The position numbers and the translations under genes were made by a program. The notes under the pieces were generated by a model. The model did not search any database, was not told where the DNA came from, and saw only the letters and a list, made by a program, of their open reading frames with translations. From an uncultured Clostridium sp. (GTDB lineage: Bacteria; Bacillota; Clostridia; TANB77; CAG-508), in assembly GCA_946497905.1 (NCBI GenBank), contig CAMMMI010000059.1, forward strand, positions 1-11,092: 11,092 nucleotides of DNA, read 5' to 3'. Positions 1-6,284 of this stretch are shown here, in pieces; within the stretch, counting starts at the first letter, position 1, and each line of letters starts with the position of its first letter.

Positions 1-211
1 GTCGAGCTTTAGCTCGGACTAAGTGAAAGGGTGCCAAAAAATTAATTTAGAATTTTTTAAATTATGTATTGAACCGAAAAATCACATATTTGGAGATAAT
101 GGGATTACTAGTGGGGAAGGGAGATGTAAAACTTGGGAGGTCCGTCCCCATGTTCCCGAATTTTAGGGATTGAAGGAACGTCCCCTTTCGATAAAAAATC
201 TGCTAAAATAA
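1..211. other. Non-coding G/C-rich, fold-prone intergenic stretch
   Basis: No convincing gene is visible. The stretch is much richer in G and C than the rest of the window and holds several pairing possibilities: GAGC/GCTC around a TTTA loop near 4-15; TGGGGA (112-117) with TCCCCA (145-150); GTTCC (152-156) with GGAAC (175-179); and, in competition, TCCC (154-157) with GGGA (166-169). Two GTCCCC hexamers lie at 144-149 and 180-185. It could be the tail of an upstream gene or RNA cut off by the window edge, or a dispersed intergenic repeat. I do not recognise a known RNA family in it. Confidence 0.4.
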
Positions 212-240
212 TTGTTAAAACTTTATTATTATGATAAAAT
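212..240 (+). promoter_or_regulatory. Probable sigma-A promoter for the 270-2081 gene
   Basis: A -35 box TTGTTA (212-217) and a -10 box TAAAAT (235-240) are separated by exactly 17 bp. A TG at 232-233, one base before the -10 box, makes it an extended -10 promoter. Transcription would begin near 247, giving a leader of about 23 nt that contains the GGAG ribosome-binding site at 260-263. The surrounding DNA is AT-rich, so chance matches are common, but the spacing and the TG support the call. Confidence 0.5.
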
Positions 241-269
241 TTTAAAAAATAATAGTTATGGAGAATTTA

Positions 270-2081
270 ATGTCAAAAATAAAAGATAATATTATAAGAA
301 TTTTTAATCATATATTTAGAAGAAATAATTTTCCTATGCTTGCAAATATTTCTAAACAAAATTATGATGATTATCATACTACTTATGATACATTGTCAAG
401 AATATTTGGAGAATTAGATGATATTGATGCATATCTTGTAGGTGGCATTTCTTCTGCAATTCAAACTAATCATAATCTGTATAGACAAAATAGTAACATA
501 GACATTATGTGTAAAGAAGAAGATTTACCTAATATAATAAAAAAATTACAGGAAGTCGGATACAGTATAGAAGATAAAAAAGGAATAAAAACTAATAATA
601 TTATAGATTCAAATGGAAATTTAAAATCTGGCTATCATAATATAAATGCAAGTATAAATAATAGCAATTTATTAGATGTTAGGTTATTTGTTTATAAAGT
701 AAATAACCATGAAGTAACAACGTATAGCCATGCTTTTGATGAAAGAATTGGAAGATTTGTTGGTACAGAGAAAGTAATGTCTAAAAAATTATTTGATATG
801 ATATATAACAACATAGCAGTTGACTATAAAGGCATAAAATTAAAAACCCAGTCAAAAGAATATACTTATATGGTAAAAAGCAACGGAACAAGAGAAAAAG
901 ATAAATTGGATGTTTCAATTATTGAACCAACATTAGATAAAAAATCAATAGAAAAAATATCTGAAATCAGGCGACTAGAAGCTAAAACAAAGAAATATAA
1001 GCTTATATTTGATAAAAATGGCAAGGTTGAATCAAGAGATCGAATTCCTTCTCTTGAAGATAAAATTAATAGTTATTTAGATTCATTATATATGAAGAGT
1101 TCAACAAAATCAACAGAACAGATAATAAATGACGTATTCCAAAGTGATGAGTATGCTAAAGTAGTTATTCCTCATCCTGAAATTAATTCATTAATAAAAC
1201 AGTGGCAAGAAAAATCAAAACATTACACATATCAAGATAAAATCAAATTAATTACTAATTATTACTCAAAAAAATTGCAAGGCTTTGGTAAAGAATCAAT
1301 AGATACTGCTTTAGAATTTTTACATAAAAGACAGCAAAATCATGGAAAAGACAATGATGATATTAAATTAAATACTGAAACAAATAAAATATTTAAATTA
1401 ATGAAAGAATATGGACAATCTATAAAAAGCATTTTTGTCGATAATAATATTGATATTACGCATATAACTAGTATTGCTCCAGACAGGTTAGAAGGTGGAG
1501 TATTAAGAAAGTCTATTGACAGAGCCAATCATTACGAAACTGAAATAGTAAATGGAGTTTTTGCTTCTTCTGCTCCAGTTGATAGCAATAATCCTTATAT
1601 TGCTCGTAATAGTTCAGGTATGACTATATTAGAAAATTCAACATATATTTATGGAAATGACAATATTGAAGTAATTCAAGATTCAAAAGGAAAAAAGCAT
1701 GCTATTTTAAAACAACCAAATTATATTTACTATATAAATCCTATCAGATTTAATCCTGTTTGTAACTTAACAATAGATTCAAGTACTCATACACCAATTT
1801 TTGAATTTTCAGAAGAATGGATTTCAGATTCGGAAGTTAATATATCAGATCCTAGTCAAGTTAGTAATATTAAACAAGTTAGAGATGTAACAAATTTATT
1901 AGAACATTACACAATTTTATGTGATACACAAAGTCAAGGAATTGGTATGAAAGCTAGACAGTGTAAAACTAAAAATGATGCATTGAGATTCATTGAGATG
2001 AAAATAAAAGACGGCAGTATAAGAAATATAAATCAAGAAATTGGAATAAATGATAAAAATTTTTCAAATATTGAAAGATAA
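270..2081 (+). CDS. Hypothetical protein with nucleotidyltransferase-like N-terminus and possible ADP-ribosyltransferase-like C-terminal part
   Basis: A 603-residue protein I cannot name. I start it at ATG 270 because GGAG (260-263) sits 6 bases upstream; the ATG at 258 has no ribosome-binding site and overlaps it. Residues about 48-98 look like the nucleotidyltransferase fold of the AbiEii/LinB type: YLVGGISSA (55-63), then R72-x-N-x-N76-I-D78-I, then a helix ending in VGY. D136 (LLDVRLF) could be the third acidic residue, and R208-E-K-D211 with D214 resembles the RxKDxxD motif after that fold. The first aspartate of the usual DxD is Asn76, so activity may be lost. The middle (about 215-400) is charged and helical. 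Residues about 405-545 (NHYETEIVNGVFASS near 420-434, FSEEWIS at 513-519) faintly recall ADP-ribosyltransferase folds with a C-terminal catalytic glutamate; this is a guess. No signal peptide or membrane segment is seen. It is a single-gene unit convergent with rplQ, with its own promoter and terminator. A toxin, defence or RNA-modifying role is possible but unproven. Confidence 0.75.
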   Translation: MSKIKDNIIRIFNHIFRRNNFPMLANISKQNYDDYHTTYDTLSRIFGELDDIDAYLVGGISSAIQTNHNLYRQNSNIDIMCKEEDLPNIIKKLQEVGYSIEDKKGIKTNNIIDSNGNLKSGYHNINASINNSNLLDVRLFVYKVNNHEVTTYSHAFDERIGRFVGTEKVMSKKLFDMIYNNIAVDYKGIKLKTQSKEYTYMVKSNGTREKDKLDVSIIEPTLDKKSIEKISEIRRLEAKTKKYKLIFDKNGKVESRDRIPSLEDKINSYLDSLYMKSSTKSTEQIINDVFQSDEYAKVVIPHPEINSLIKQWQEKSKHYTYQDKIKLITNYYSKKLQGFGKESIDTALEFLHKRQQNHGKDNDDIKLNTETNKIFKLMKEYGQSIKSIFVDNNIDITHITSIAPDRLEGGVLRKSIDRANHYETEIVNGVFASSAPVDSNNPYIARNSSGMTILENSTYIYGNDNIEVIQDSKGKKHAILKQPNYIYYINPIRFNPVCNLTIDSSTHTPIFEFSEEWISDSEVNISDPSQVSNIKQVRDVTNLLEHYTILCDTQSQGIGMKARQCKTKNDALRFIEMKIKDGSIRNINQEIGINDKNFSNIER

Positions 2082-2106
2082 ATTTTATGTAGATATTATA
2101 ATAAGG

Positions 2107-2143
2107 AAGAACTAAAAGAACGATTTAGTTCTTTTTAAGTTCT
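2107..2143. terminator. Bidirectional terminator-like hairpin between convergent genes
   Basis: Two alternative stems can form. One pairs AAGAACTAAA (2107-2116) with TTTAGTTCTT (2124-2133), followed by TTT on the plus strand. The other pairs AGAACT (2108-2113) plus AAAAGAAC (2114-2121) with GTTCTTTT (2128-2135) plus AGTTCT (2138-2143), giving 14 bp with a two-base bulge. The second is equally usable on both strands. It lies 26 bp after the stop of the plus-strand gene and 28 bp past the stop of rplQ, where a shared terminator for converging units is expected. Confidence 0.65.
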
Positions 2144-2170
2144 CCCTTTTAGATATTTTTTGTATATTTT

Positions 2171-2698
2171 TTAAATTAATTGCAATATTGCTACTTCTGC
2201 TCCGTCTCCTCTTCTTGGACCAGCTTTTATTATTCTTGTAAATCCTCCAACATTTTTTCCTGCATATTTTGGAGCTATTTCATTAAATAATTTTGATGGT
2301 AAGTCTACTTTATTTCCTTCACTGTCTTTTACTTTGTTAACTTTTCTCATTATTTTTCTTCTTGCATTTAATCTTGATGGCATATCTTTTTGTCTTTTTT
2401 CTGTAGTTTCTTCTTTAACTACTTTTAAATATTCTTTTCCATTTTTGCTTTTTACTAATTCTGTAACTTTATTACCTTTTTCGTCTAATTTTGCTTTTAC
2501 TACTTTAACATCTACCATTTCATAGTTATCTTTTTCTTTTATAGCTAATGCTATAATACTATCTGCTATTGATTTTACTTCTTTTGCTCTAGCTAGTGTT
2601 GTTTCAACTTTTCCATACATAATTAAGTCTGATGTTAATGTTTTTAGCATTGCCATTCTTATGTCTGTTGTTCTACCTAATTTTCTATTTATAGCCAA
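2171..2698 (-). CDS. rplQ: 50S ribosomal protein L17
   Basis: L17 sits near the exit of the peptide tunnel in the large subunit. The N-terminus MAINRKLGRTTDIRMAML followed by LIMYGKVETTLARAKEV is the family signature, and the C-terminal NVGGFTRIIKAGPRRGDGAEVAILQLI is its conserved end. The protein is 175 residues; short forms are about 115-130. The extra length is a charged insertion at about 52-110, a form I know from many Clostridia. The start is TTG at 2698, with AAGGAAGGTG seven bases upstream; the only nearby in-frame ATGs are inside the conserved domain. It is the last gene of the operon, 126 bp downstream of rpoA, ending just before a hairpin terminator. The usual ecfA/ecfT/truA genes do not follow. 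Confidence 0.95.
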   Translation of the reverse strand: MAINRKLGRTTDIRMAMLKTLTSDLIMYGKVETTLARAKEVKSIADSIIALAIKEKDNYEMVDVKVVKAKLDEKGNKVTELVKSKNGKEYLKVVKEETTEKRQKDMPSRLNARRKIMRKVNKVKDSEGNKVDLPSKLFNEIAPKYAGKNVGGFTRIIKAGPRRGDGAEVAILQLI

Positions 2699-2824
2699 TT
2701 CTTTTCACCTTCCTTTAACTAAATGTCAGGGGACACATCTCTCTTCGGGGTACTCCTATTAGGACAAGATATATCCTATCCCCATATTGAATATATGTAA
2801 CCCTTATTAAATTTTTCTCTTTCT
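2699..2824 (-). promoter_or_regulatory. Structured rpoA-rplQ spacer / rplQ leader
   Basis: This 126-bp spacer holds a G/C-rich block unlike the AT-rich DNA around it. In plus coordinates TAGGA (2760-2764) can pair with TCCTA (2774-2778), enclosed by GGGG (2747-2750) with CCCC (2780-2783). A second GGGG (2729-2732), inside the 16-bp repeat at 2722-2737, could take the same CCCC, so two alternative folds are possible. On the minus strand the block is followed by the rplQ ribosome-binding site. It could be a post-transcriptional control site or a dispersed repeat; the sequence alone does not decide. Confidence 0.4.
2722..2737. repeat. 16-bp repeat, copy 1 (rplQ leader)
   Basis: AATGTCAGGGGACACA, identical over 16 bases to 10102-10117. 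Its core is a small inverted repeat, TGTC AGGG GACA. In the minus-strand sense it lies about 6 bases upstream of the rplQ ribosome-binding region. Its G/C-rich centre stands out in AT-rich DNA. Confidence 0.8.
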
Positions 2825-3772
2825 TTATTCATCTTCTGATGCAAAACTTAATCCTAATGAAGCTAATTTTGCTGTTACTTCATCAAATGATTTTTTACCT
2901 AAATTTCTAACTTTCATCATATCTGATTCAGATTTATTTGTTAAATCTTCAACAGTTGATATGCCAGCTCTTTTCAAGCAATTAAATGATCTTACAGATA
3001 ATTCTAATTCTTCTATTGACATTTCTAAAACTTTTTCTTTTTTAGATTCTTCTTTTTCTATCATTACTTGTGTATTTTTTGTTGCCTCTGATAAATCTAT
3101 AAATAATTCTAAATGTCCTGTCATAACTTTTGCTGCTAAACTTAATGCTTCGTGAGCTTTTAAGCTTCCATCTGTCCATACTTCTATAACTAATTTATCA
3201 TAGTCTACCATTTGTCCTACTCTAGTATTTTCTACTTGATAGTTAACTTTTTTTACTGGTGTATAAATTGAATCTATTGGAAGAACTGATATATCTTGAT
3301 TTGGTTTTTTATTTTTTTCAGCTGAGTTATATCCTCTACCTTTATCAGCTGTCATTTCCATTACTAAACTTCCACCTTCTGATACTGTGGCTATATGTAA
3401 TTCTGGGTTCAATATTTCAACAGTTCCATCTGTAACAATATCTCCTGCTGTAACTTCCCCTTCTCCTTTAAAATCAATTCTTAATACTTTTTCTTCTACT
3501 TCATCAAATTTTAATCTGACATTTTTTAAATTAATTATTATTTCTGGTACATCTTCAACAACATTTGGTATTGTTGAAAATTCATGTAAAGCCCCATCTA
3601 TTTTTACACTTGTTATGGCACATCCTGGAAGTGATGAAAGTAATATTCTTCTTAGAGAATTTCCTATTGTTACTCCATAACCTCTTTCTAATGGTTCACA
3701 TACAAATTTTGCATAATTATTTGTTTCATCAACCTCAAGACATTCAATATTTGGCTTTTCAAATTCTATCAT
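2825..3772 (-). CDS. rpoA: DNA-directed RNA polymerase subunit alpha
   Basis: Alpha dimerises to seed assembly of RNA polymerase, and its C-terminal domain binds UP elements and activators. The 315 residues are the usual length. The N-terminal domain (about 1-230) carries GYGVTIGNSLRRILLSSLPGC (about 31-51), part of the dimerisation surface. After a charged linker (EKEESKKEK), the C-terminal domain (about 250-315) shows LSVRSFNCLKRAGI, where R261 and N264 match the DNA-contacting residues R265 and N268 of E. coli, and RNLGKKS (about 289-295), the second DNA-contact segment. The start is ATG 3772, with AGGAGGT about 6 bases upstream. The gene lies 116 bp downstream of rpsD and 126 bp upstream of rplQ, the standard order. 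Confidence 0.98.
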   Translation of the reverse strand: MIEFEKPNIECLEVDETNNYAKFVCEPLERGYGVTIGNSLRRILLSSLPGCAITSVKIDGALHEFSTIPNVVEDVPEIIINLKNVRLKFDEVEEKVLRIDFKGEGEVTAGDIVTDGTVEILNPELHIATVSEGGSLVMEMTADKGRGYNSAEKNKKPNQDISVLPIDSIYTPVKKVNYQVENTRVGQMVDYDKLVIEVWTDGSLKAHEALSLAAKVMTGHLELFIDLSEATKNTQVMIEKEESKKEKVLEMSIEELELSVRSFNCLKRAGISTVEDLTNKSESDMMKVRNLGKKSFDEVTAKLASLGLSFASEDE

Positions 3773-3888
3773 TTTTACCTCCTAATATTCGAGAATATAT
3801 CTCAAACTTTTAAAAACTTTATAAGTTCTTTTCTTTAAGTAAAATTTTATATATTTTGTTAAAATAGTGTAACTACCGTTTAACATTA

Positions 3889-4515
3889 TTATTTTGAGTA
3901 AAGCTCTACTATTAAATGTTCTTCGATTGGAATATCTATATCTTCTCTAACAGCTAATCTAATTACTTTACCACTTAAATTTTCACTGTCTTTTTCTAAC
4001 CATGCTGGAACTGGTCTACCATTAGATGCCTCAACATTTAATTTTATTGTTGAATTATCTTTTTTATTTTCTCTTACTGTTATAATATCTCCTGGTTTTA
4101 CTAGATAAGATGGTATATCAACTCTTTTTCCATTTACCTCAAATTGTGCATGATTAACAAATTGTCTTGCTTGTGCTCTTGATGTTCCGAATCCTAATCT
4201 ATATACAACATTATCTAATCTACTTTCTAATATTTGTAATAAGTTTTCACCAGTTACACCTTTTTTATTTGAAGCCATTTCGAAATATTTTCTGAATTGT
4301 TTTTCTCCAACTCCATAATATGCTTTTGTTTTTTGTTTTTCTCTTAATTGTGTACCATACTCAGACAATTTTGCTCTTTTTTGACCATGTTGTCCTGGTG
4401 CATAGTTTCTTCTAGATATACTACATTTATCTGAATAACATCTATCACCTTTTAAGAACAATTTTTGTCCTTCTCTACGGCATCTACGACATTGTTCGTC
4501 TTTATATCTTGCCAT
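3889..4515 (-). CDS. rpsD: 30S ribosomal protein S4, zinc-binding (four-cysteine) form
   Basis: S4 is a primary binder of 16S rRNA that starts 30S assembly and, in several bacteria, represses translation of its own mRNA. The 208 residues begin MARYKDEQCRRCRREGQKL. C9, C12, C26 and C31 form a zinc site in the N-terminal domain, the so-called C+ form. The S4 RNA-binding domain follows: ESRLDNVVYRLGFGTSRAQARQFVNHAQF (about 87-115). The start is ATG 4515 with AAAGGAG eight bases upstream. Its position between rpsK and rpoA is typical of Clostridia and proteobacteria, while Bacillus keeps rpsD elsewhere. The 151-bp spacer before it holds no clear regulatory fold that I could identify. Confidence 0.97.
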   Translation of the reverse strand: MARYKDEQCRRCRREGQKLFLKGDRCYSDKCSISRRNYAPGQHGQKRAKLSEYGTQLREKQKTKAYYGVGEKQFRKYFEMASNKKGVTGENLLQILESRLDNVVYRLGFGTSRAQARQFVNHAQFEVNGKRVDIPSYLVKPGDIITVRENKKDNSTIKLNVEASNGRPVPAWLEKDSENLSGKVIRLAVREDIDIPIEEHLIVELYSK

Positions 4516-4666
4516 TATTCTTACTCCTTTCTCTCTTTTATGCGGGAAAATTACTTTTTACTAATTCTTAACCCTTAGTTTAAAATGCTCTTTTCCTTGT
4601 ATTAATTAATGCTAAGCTTTTTTTCTAAATTTATTATCCAATACACTTTTATTCTTAAAATTATTA

Positions 4667-5062
4667 TTAAACTCTTCTTCTTTTTGGTGGTCTACATCCA
4701 TTATGTGGTATTGGTGTTACATCTTTTATTGCACTTATTTCAAGACCTGCTGTTTGAAGTGCACGAATTGCTGCTTCTCTACCTGCTCCAGGTCCTTTAA
4801 CAAATACTTCTACTGATTTTAATCCATGTTCCATTGCTACTTTTGCTGCTGTTTCAGCTACTTGACCAGCTGCAAATGGTGTGCTTTTTCTAGAACCTTT
4901 AAATCCTAATCCACCTGCACTTCCCCATGAAATTGCATTTCCTTGTGTATCTGTTATTGTAACTATTGTATTATTGAAACTAGAATGAATATGAGCAGCA
5001 CCTTTTTCGATGTTTTTTCTATTTCTTCTAGCTATTTTTTTTGTTGTTACATTTCTAGCCAT
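4667..5062 (-). CDS. rpsK: 30S ribosomal protein S11
   Basis: S11 lies on the platform of the small subunit near the mRNA exit. The 131 residues show the family's core: AAHIHSSFNNTIVTITD (about 22-38), GNAISWGSAGGLGFKGSRKSTPFAAQ-type segment, and the C-terminal VTPIPHNGCRPPKRRRV. The length is normal. The start is ATG 5062 with GGAGGG about 11 bases upstream, a slightly long spacing. It lies 150 bp downstream of rpsM; that spacer has an AT-only quasi-palindrome (GATTATAATC near 5195) and nothing else that I can support. Confidence 0.97.
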   Translation of the reverse strand: MARNVTTKKIARRNRKNIEKGAAHIHSSFNNTIVTITDTQGNAISWGSAGGLGFKGSRKSTPFAAGQVAETAAKVAMEHGLKSVEVFVKGPGAGREAAIRALQTAGLEISAIKDVTPIPHNGCRPPKRRRV

Positions 5063-5212
5063 CTTCTAAAATTCCCTCCTTTAAATTAAGTGAACTTCTT
5101 TATTTTTTGTTGCTCGACATTTTCATTATTTTATAAAATTAATTAAAAATATCAAGATGTATGTTTTTTATAAATCACTTTACACATTTAAAAATGATTA
5201 TAATCGTTTTTT

Positions 5213-5581
5213 TTATTTTTTGCTTTTGCTAACCAACTTTCTAGGACCTTTTCTTGTTCTAGCATTTGTTTTAGTTCTTTGACCTCTTACTGGAAGACCT
5301 CTTCTATGTCTTAAACCTCTGTAACATCCTATTTCAGTAAGTCTTTTTATATTAAGAGCTACTTCTCTTCTTAAGTCTCCTTCAACTGTGTATGATTCAT
5401 CAATAGCTTTTCTTATGCTATTTACTTGTTCATCAGTTAAGTCTTTTACTCTAGTATCAGGATTTATTCCTGTTTTTTCTAGAATTTTTCTAGAACTTGA
5501 CACTCCTATTCCATATATATATGTAAGTCCTATTTCTACTCTTTTTTCTTTAGGTAAGTCTACTCCTGCTATACGAGCCAT
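5213..5581 (-). CDS. rpsM: 30S ribosomal protein S13
   Basis: S13 sits in the head of the small subunit, contacts the P-site tRNA through its basic tail and bridges to the 50S. The 122 residues start MARIAGVDLPKEKRVEIGLTY, followed by YGIGVSSSRKILEKTGI (helix-two-turn-helix, about 22-40) and the basic end RGLRHRRGLPVRGQ (about 87-100). The start is ATG 5581. An in-frame TTG at 5599 would add six residues, but the strong GGAGGTG lies between the two, which fixes 5581. The 182-bp spacer to rpmJ contains structured elements. Confidence 0.97.
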   Translation of the reverse strand: MARIAGVDLPKEKRVEIGLTYIYGIGVSSSRKILEKTGINPDTRVKDLTDEQVNSIRKAIDESYTVEGDLRREVALNIKRLTEIGCYRGLRHRRGLPVRGQRTKTNARTRKGPRKLVSKSKK

Positions 5582-5639
5582 ATTTTTTTGCACCTCCAAA
5601 ATTAATTATCTATTTGTTTGTCCTAAAATATTAAAGGTG

Positions 5640-5750
5640 AAATGCCACTGGTGTTTACCCCAGTCTCTTTAAATTTTCAAGACATATATATAAACACAAA
5701 TTTGATACATAAACTTATAGTTTACCAGCCGCTACCTAATTTGTGTTATT
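5640..5750 (-). promoter_or_regulatory. Structured rpsM leader region
   Basis: In plus coordinates there are three pairings: AACACAAATT (5693-5702) with AATTTGTGTT (5738-5747), a perfect 10 bp; nested within it TAAACT (5710-5715) with AGTTTA (5719-5724) around TAT; and, closer to rpsM, ACTGG (5647-5651) with CCAGT (5660-5664). A GC-rich segment in the outer loop (CCAGCCGCTACC, 5725-5736) is unpaired. No T-tract follows on the minus strand, so it is not an intrinsic terminator. Ribosomal-protein feedback sites often lie upstream of rpsM, for example S4 binding in E. coli; I infer that possibility here without a sequence match. Confidence 0.4.
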
Positions 5751-5763
5751 AACATTTTTAAAA

Positions 5764-5877
5764 TTATCCTTGCCTTTGTTTGTGTTTAGGATTTTCGCAA
5801 ATAACTCTAACTTTTCCTTTTCTTTTTATTACTTTGCATTTTTCGCATATTGGTTTTACTGATGGTCTTACTTTCAT
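5764..5877 (-). CDS. rpmJ: 50S ribosomal protein L36, zinc-binding form
   Basis: A 37-residue protein, MKVRPSVKPICEKCKVIKRK at its start, ending KHKQRQG. C11, C14, C27 and H32 form the CCCH zinc ribbon of the usual L36, which binds 23S rRNA late in 50S assembly. The start is ATG 5877 with GGAGG followed by TGCAAAAA. It lies between infA and rpsM, the standard place. The zinc ligands are all present, so this is the C+ paralogue type rather than the zinc-free one made under zinc starvation. Confidence 0.96.
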   Translation of the reverse strand: MKVRPSVKPICEKCKVIKRKGKVRVICENPKHKQRQG

Positions 5878-5963
5878 TTTTTGCACCTCCTCAAATTTTT
5901 AAAACTAATATAATAGTTTTATTTTTATGTATTTGGGTTAATTTCAAAATAAAATTTATAACT

Positions 5964-6182
5964 TTATTTTCCTCTCCAAGTAATTCTTCCCCTTGTTAAA
6001 TCATAAGGTGAAAGTTCTACTTTTACTTTATCTCCTGGTAATATTTTTATATAATTCATTCTAAGTTTTCCTGAGATATGAGCCAATATTTGATGACCAT
6101 TTTCTAATTCTACTTTAAAATTTGTATTTGGTAAGGCCTCAACCACTGTTCCTTCTACCTCAATTACATCTTCTTTTGCCAA
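5964..6182 (-). CDS. infA: Translation initiation factor IF-1
   Basis: IF-1 is a single OB-fold that occupies the A site of the 30S subunit during initiation and helps IF-2 and IF-3. The 72 residues (start MAKEDVIEVEGTVVEALPN, then FKVELENGHQILAHISGKLR, end LTRGRITWRGK) match the family over its full length. The start is TTG 6182 with a strong AGGAGGCG eight bases upstream; no ATG start would keep the conserved KEDVIEVEG. It lies 81 bp after the map stop and 86 bp before rpmJ. No KOW-domain protein gene sits between map and infA, unlike in some relatives. A consensus promoter upstream likely drives this gene and those after it. Confidence 0.97.
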   Translation of the reverse strand: MAKEDVIEVEGTVVEALPNTNFKVELENGHQILAHISGKLRMNYIKILPGDKVKVELSPYDLTRGRITWRGK

Positions 6183-6239
6183 TATTTTTCGCCTCCTATA
6201 AAGAGTTTTTTTACTTTTTGTGCGAAATATCGCTATTTT

Positions 6240-6262
6240 GTATAATAACTACTAAATTATAC
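6240..6262. repeat. Inverted repeat over the infA promoter -10 and start site
   Basis: GTATAAT (6240-6246) and ATTATAC (6256-6262) are perfect 7-base arms around a 9-base centre. The right arm contains the minus-strand -10 box; the left arm would cover about +4 to +10. It could be an operator, or simply give a second -10 box on the plus strand. Confidence 0.5.
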
Positions 6263-6284
6263 TACATCTTTAAAGTATTGTCAA
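6256..6284 (-). promoter_or_regulatory. Perfect consensus sigma-A promoter for infA-rplQ
   Basis: On the minus strand TTGACA (6284-6279) and TATAAT (6261-6256) are separated by exactly 17 bp. Both boxes match the consensus in all six positions. The -35 box lies in the last codons of map (Leu-Thr). Transcription should begin near 6249, giving a leader of about 66 nt before infA. It implies that infA, rpmJ, rpsM, rpsK, rpsD, rpoA and rplQ can be transcribed independently of the upstream genes. Confidence 0.85.

Noticed and set aside
99..173. 24-codon frame with GGAG only three bases before its ATG
   Set aside because: Spacing is too short, the frame runs through the GC-rich pairing region, and the peptide shows no recognisable feature.
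1..211. T-box, RNase P RNA or other known RNA at the left edge
   Set aside because: I found none of the conserved motifs of these families; only generic pairings are visible.
258..269. ATG 258 as start of the plus-strand gene
   Set aside because: It has no ribosome-binding site and itself overlaps the GGAG that serves ATG 270.
5901..5920. AAAACTA/TAGTTTT hairpin between infA and rpmJ as a terminator
   Set aside because: The stem is almost all A/T with only one G-C pair, and rpmJ must be transcribed through it.
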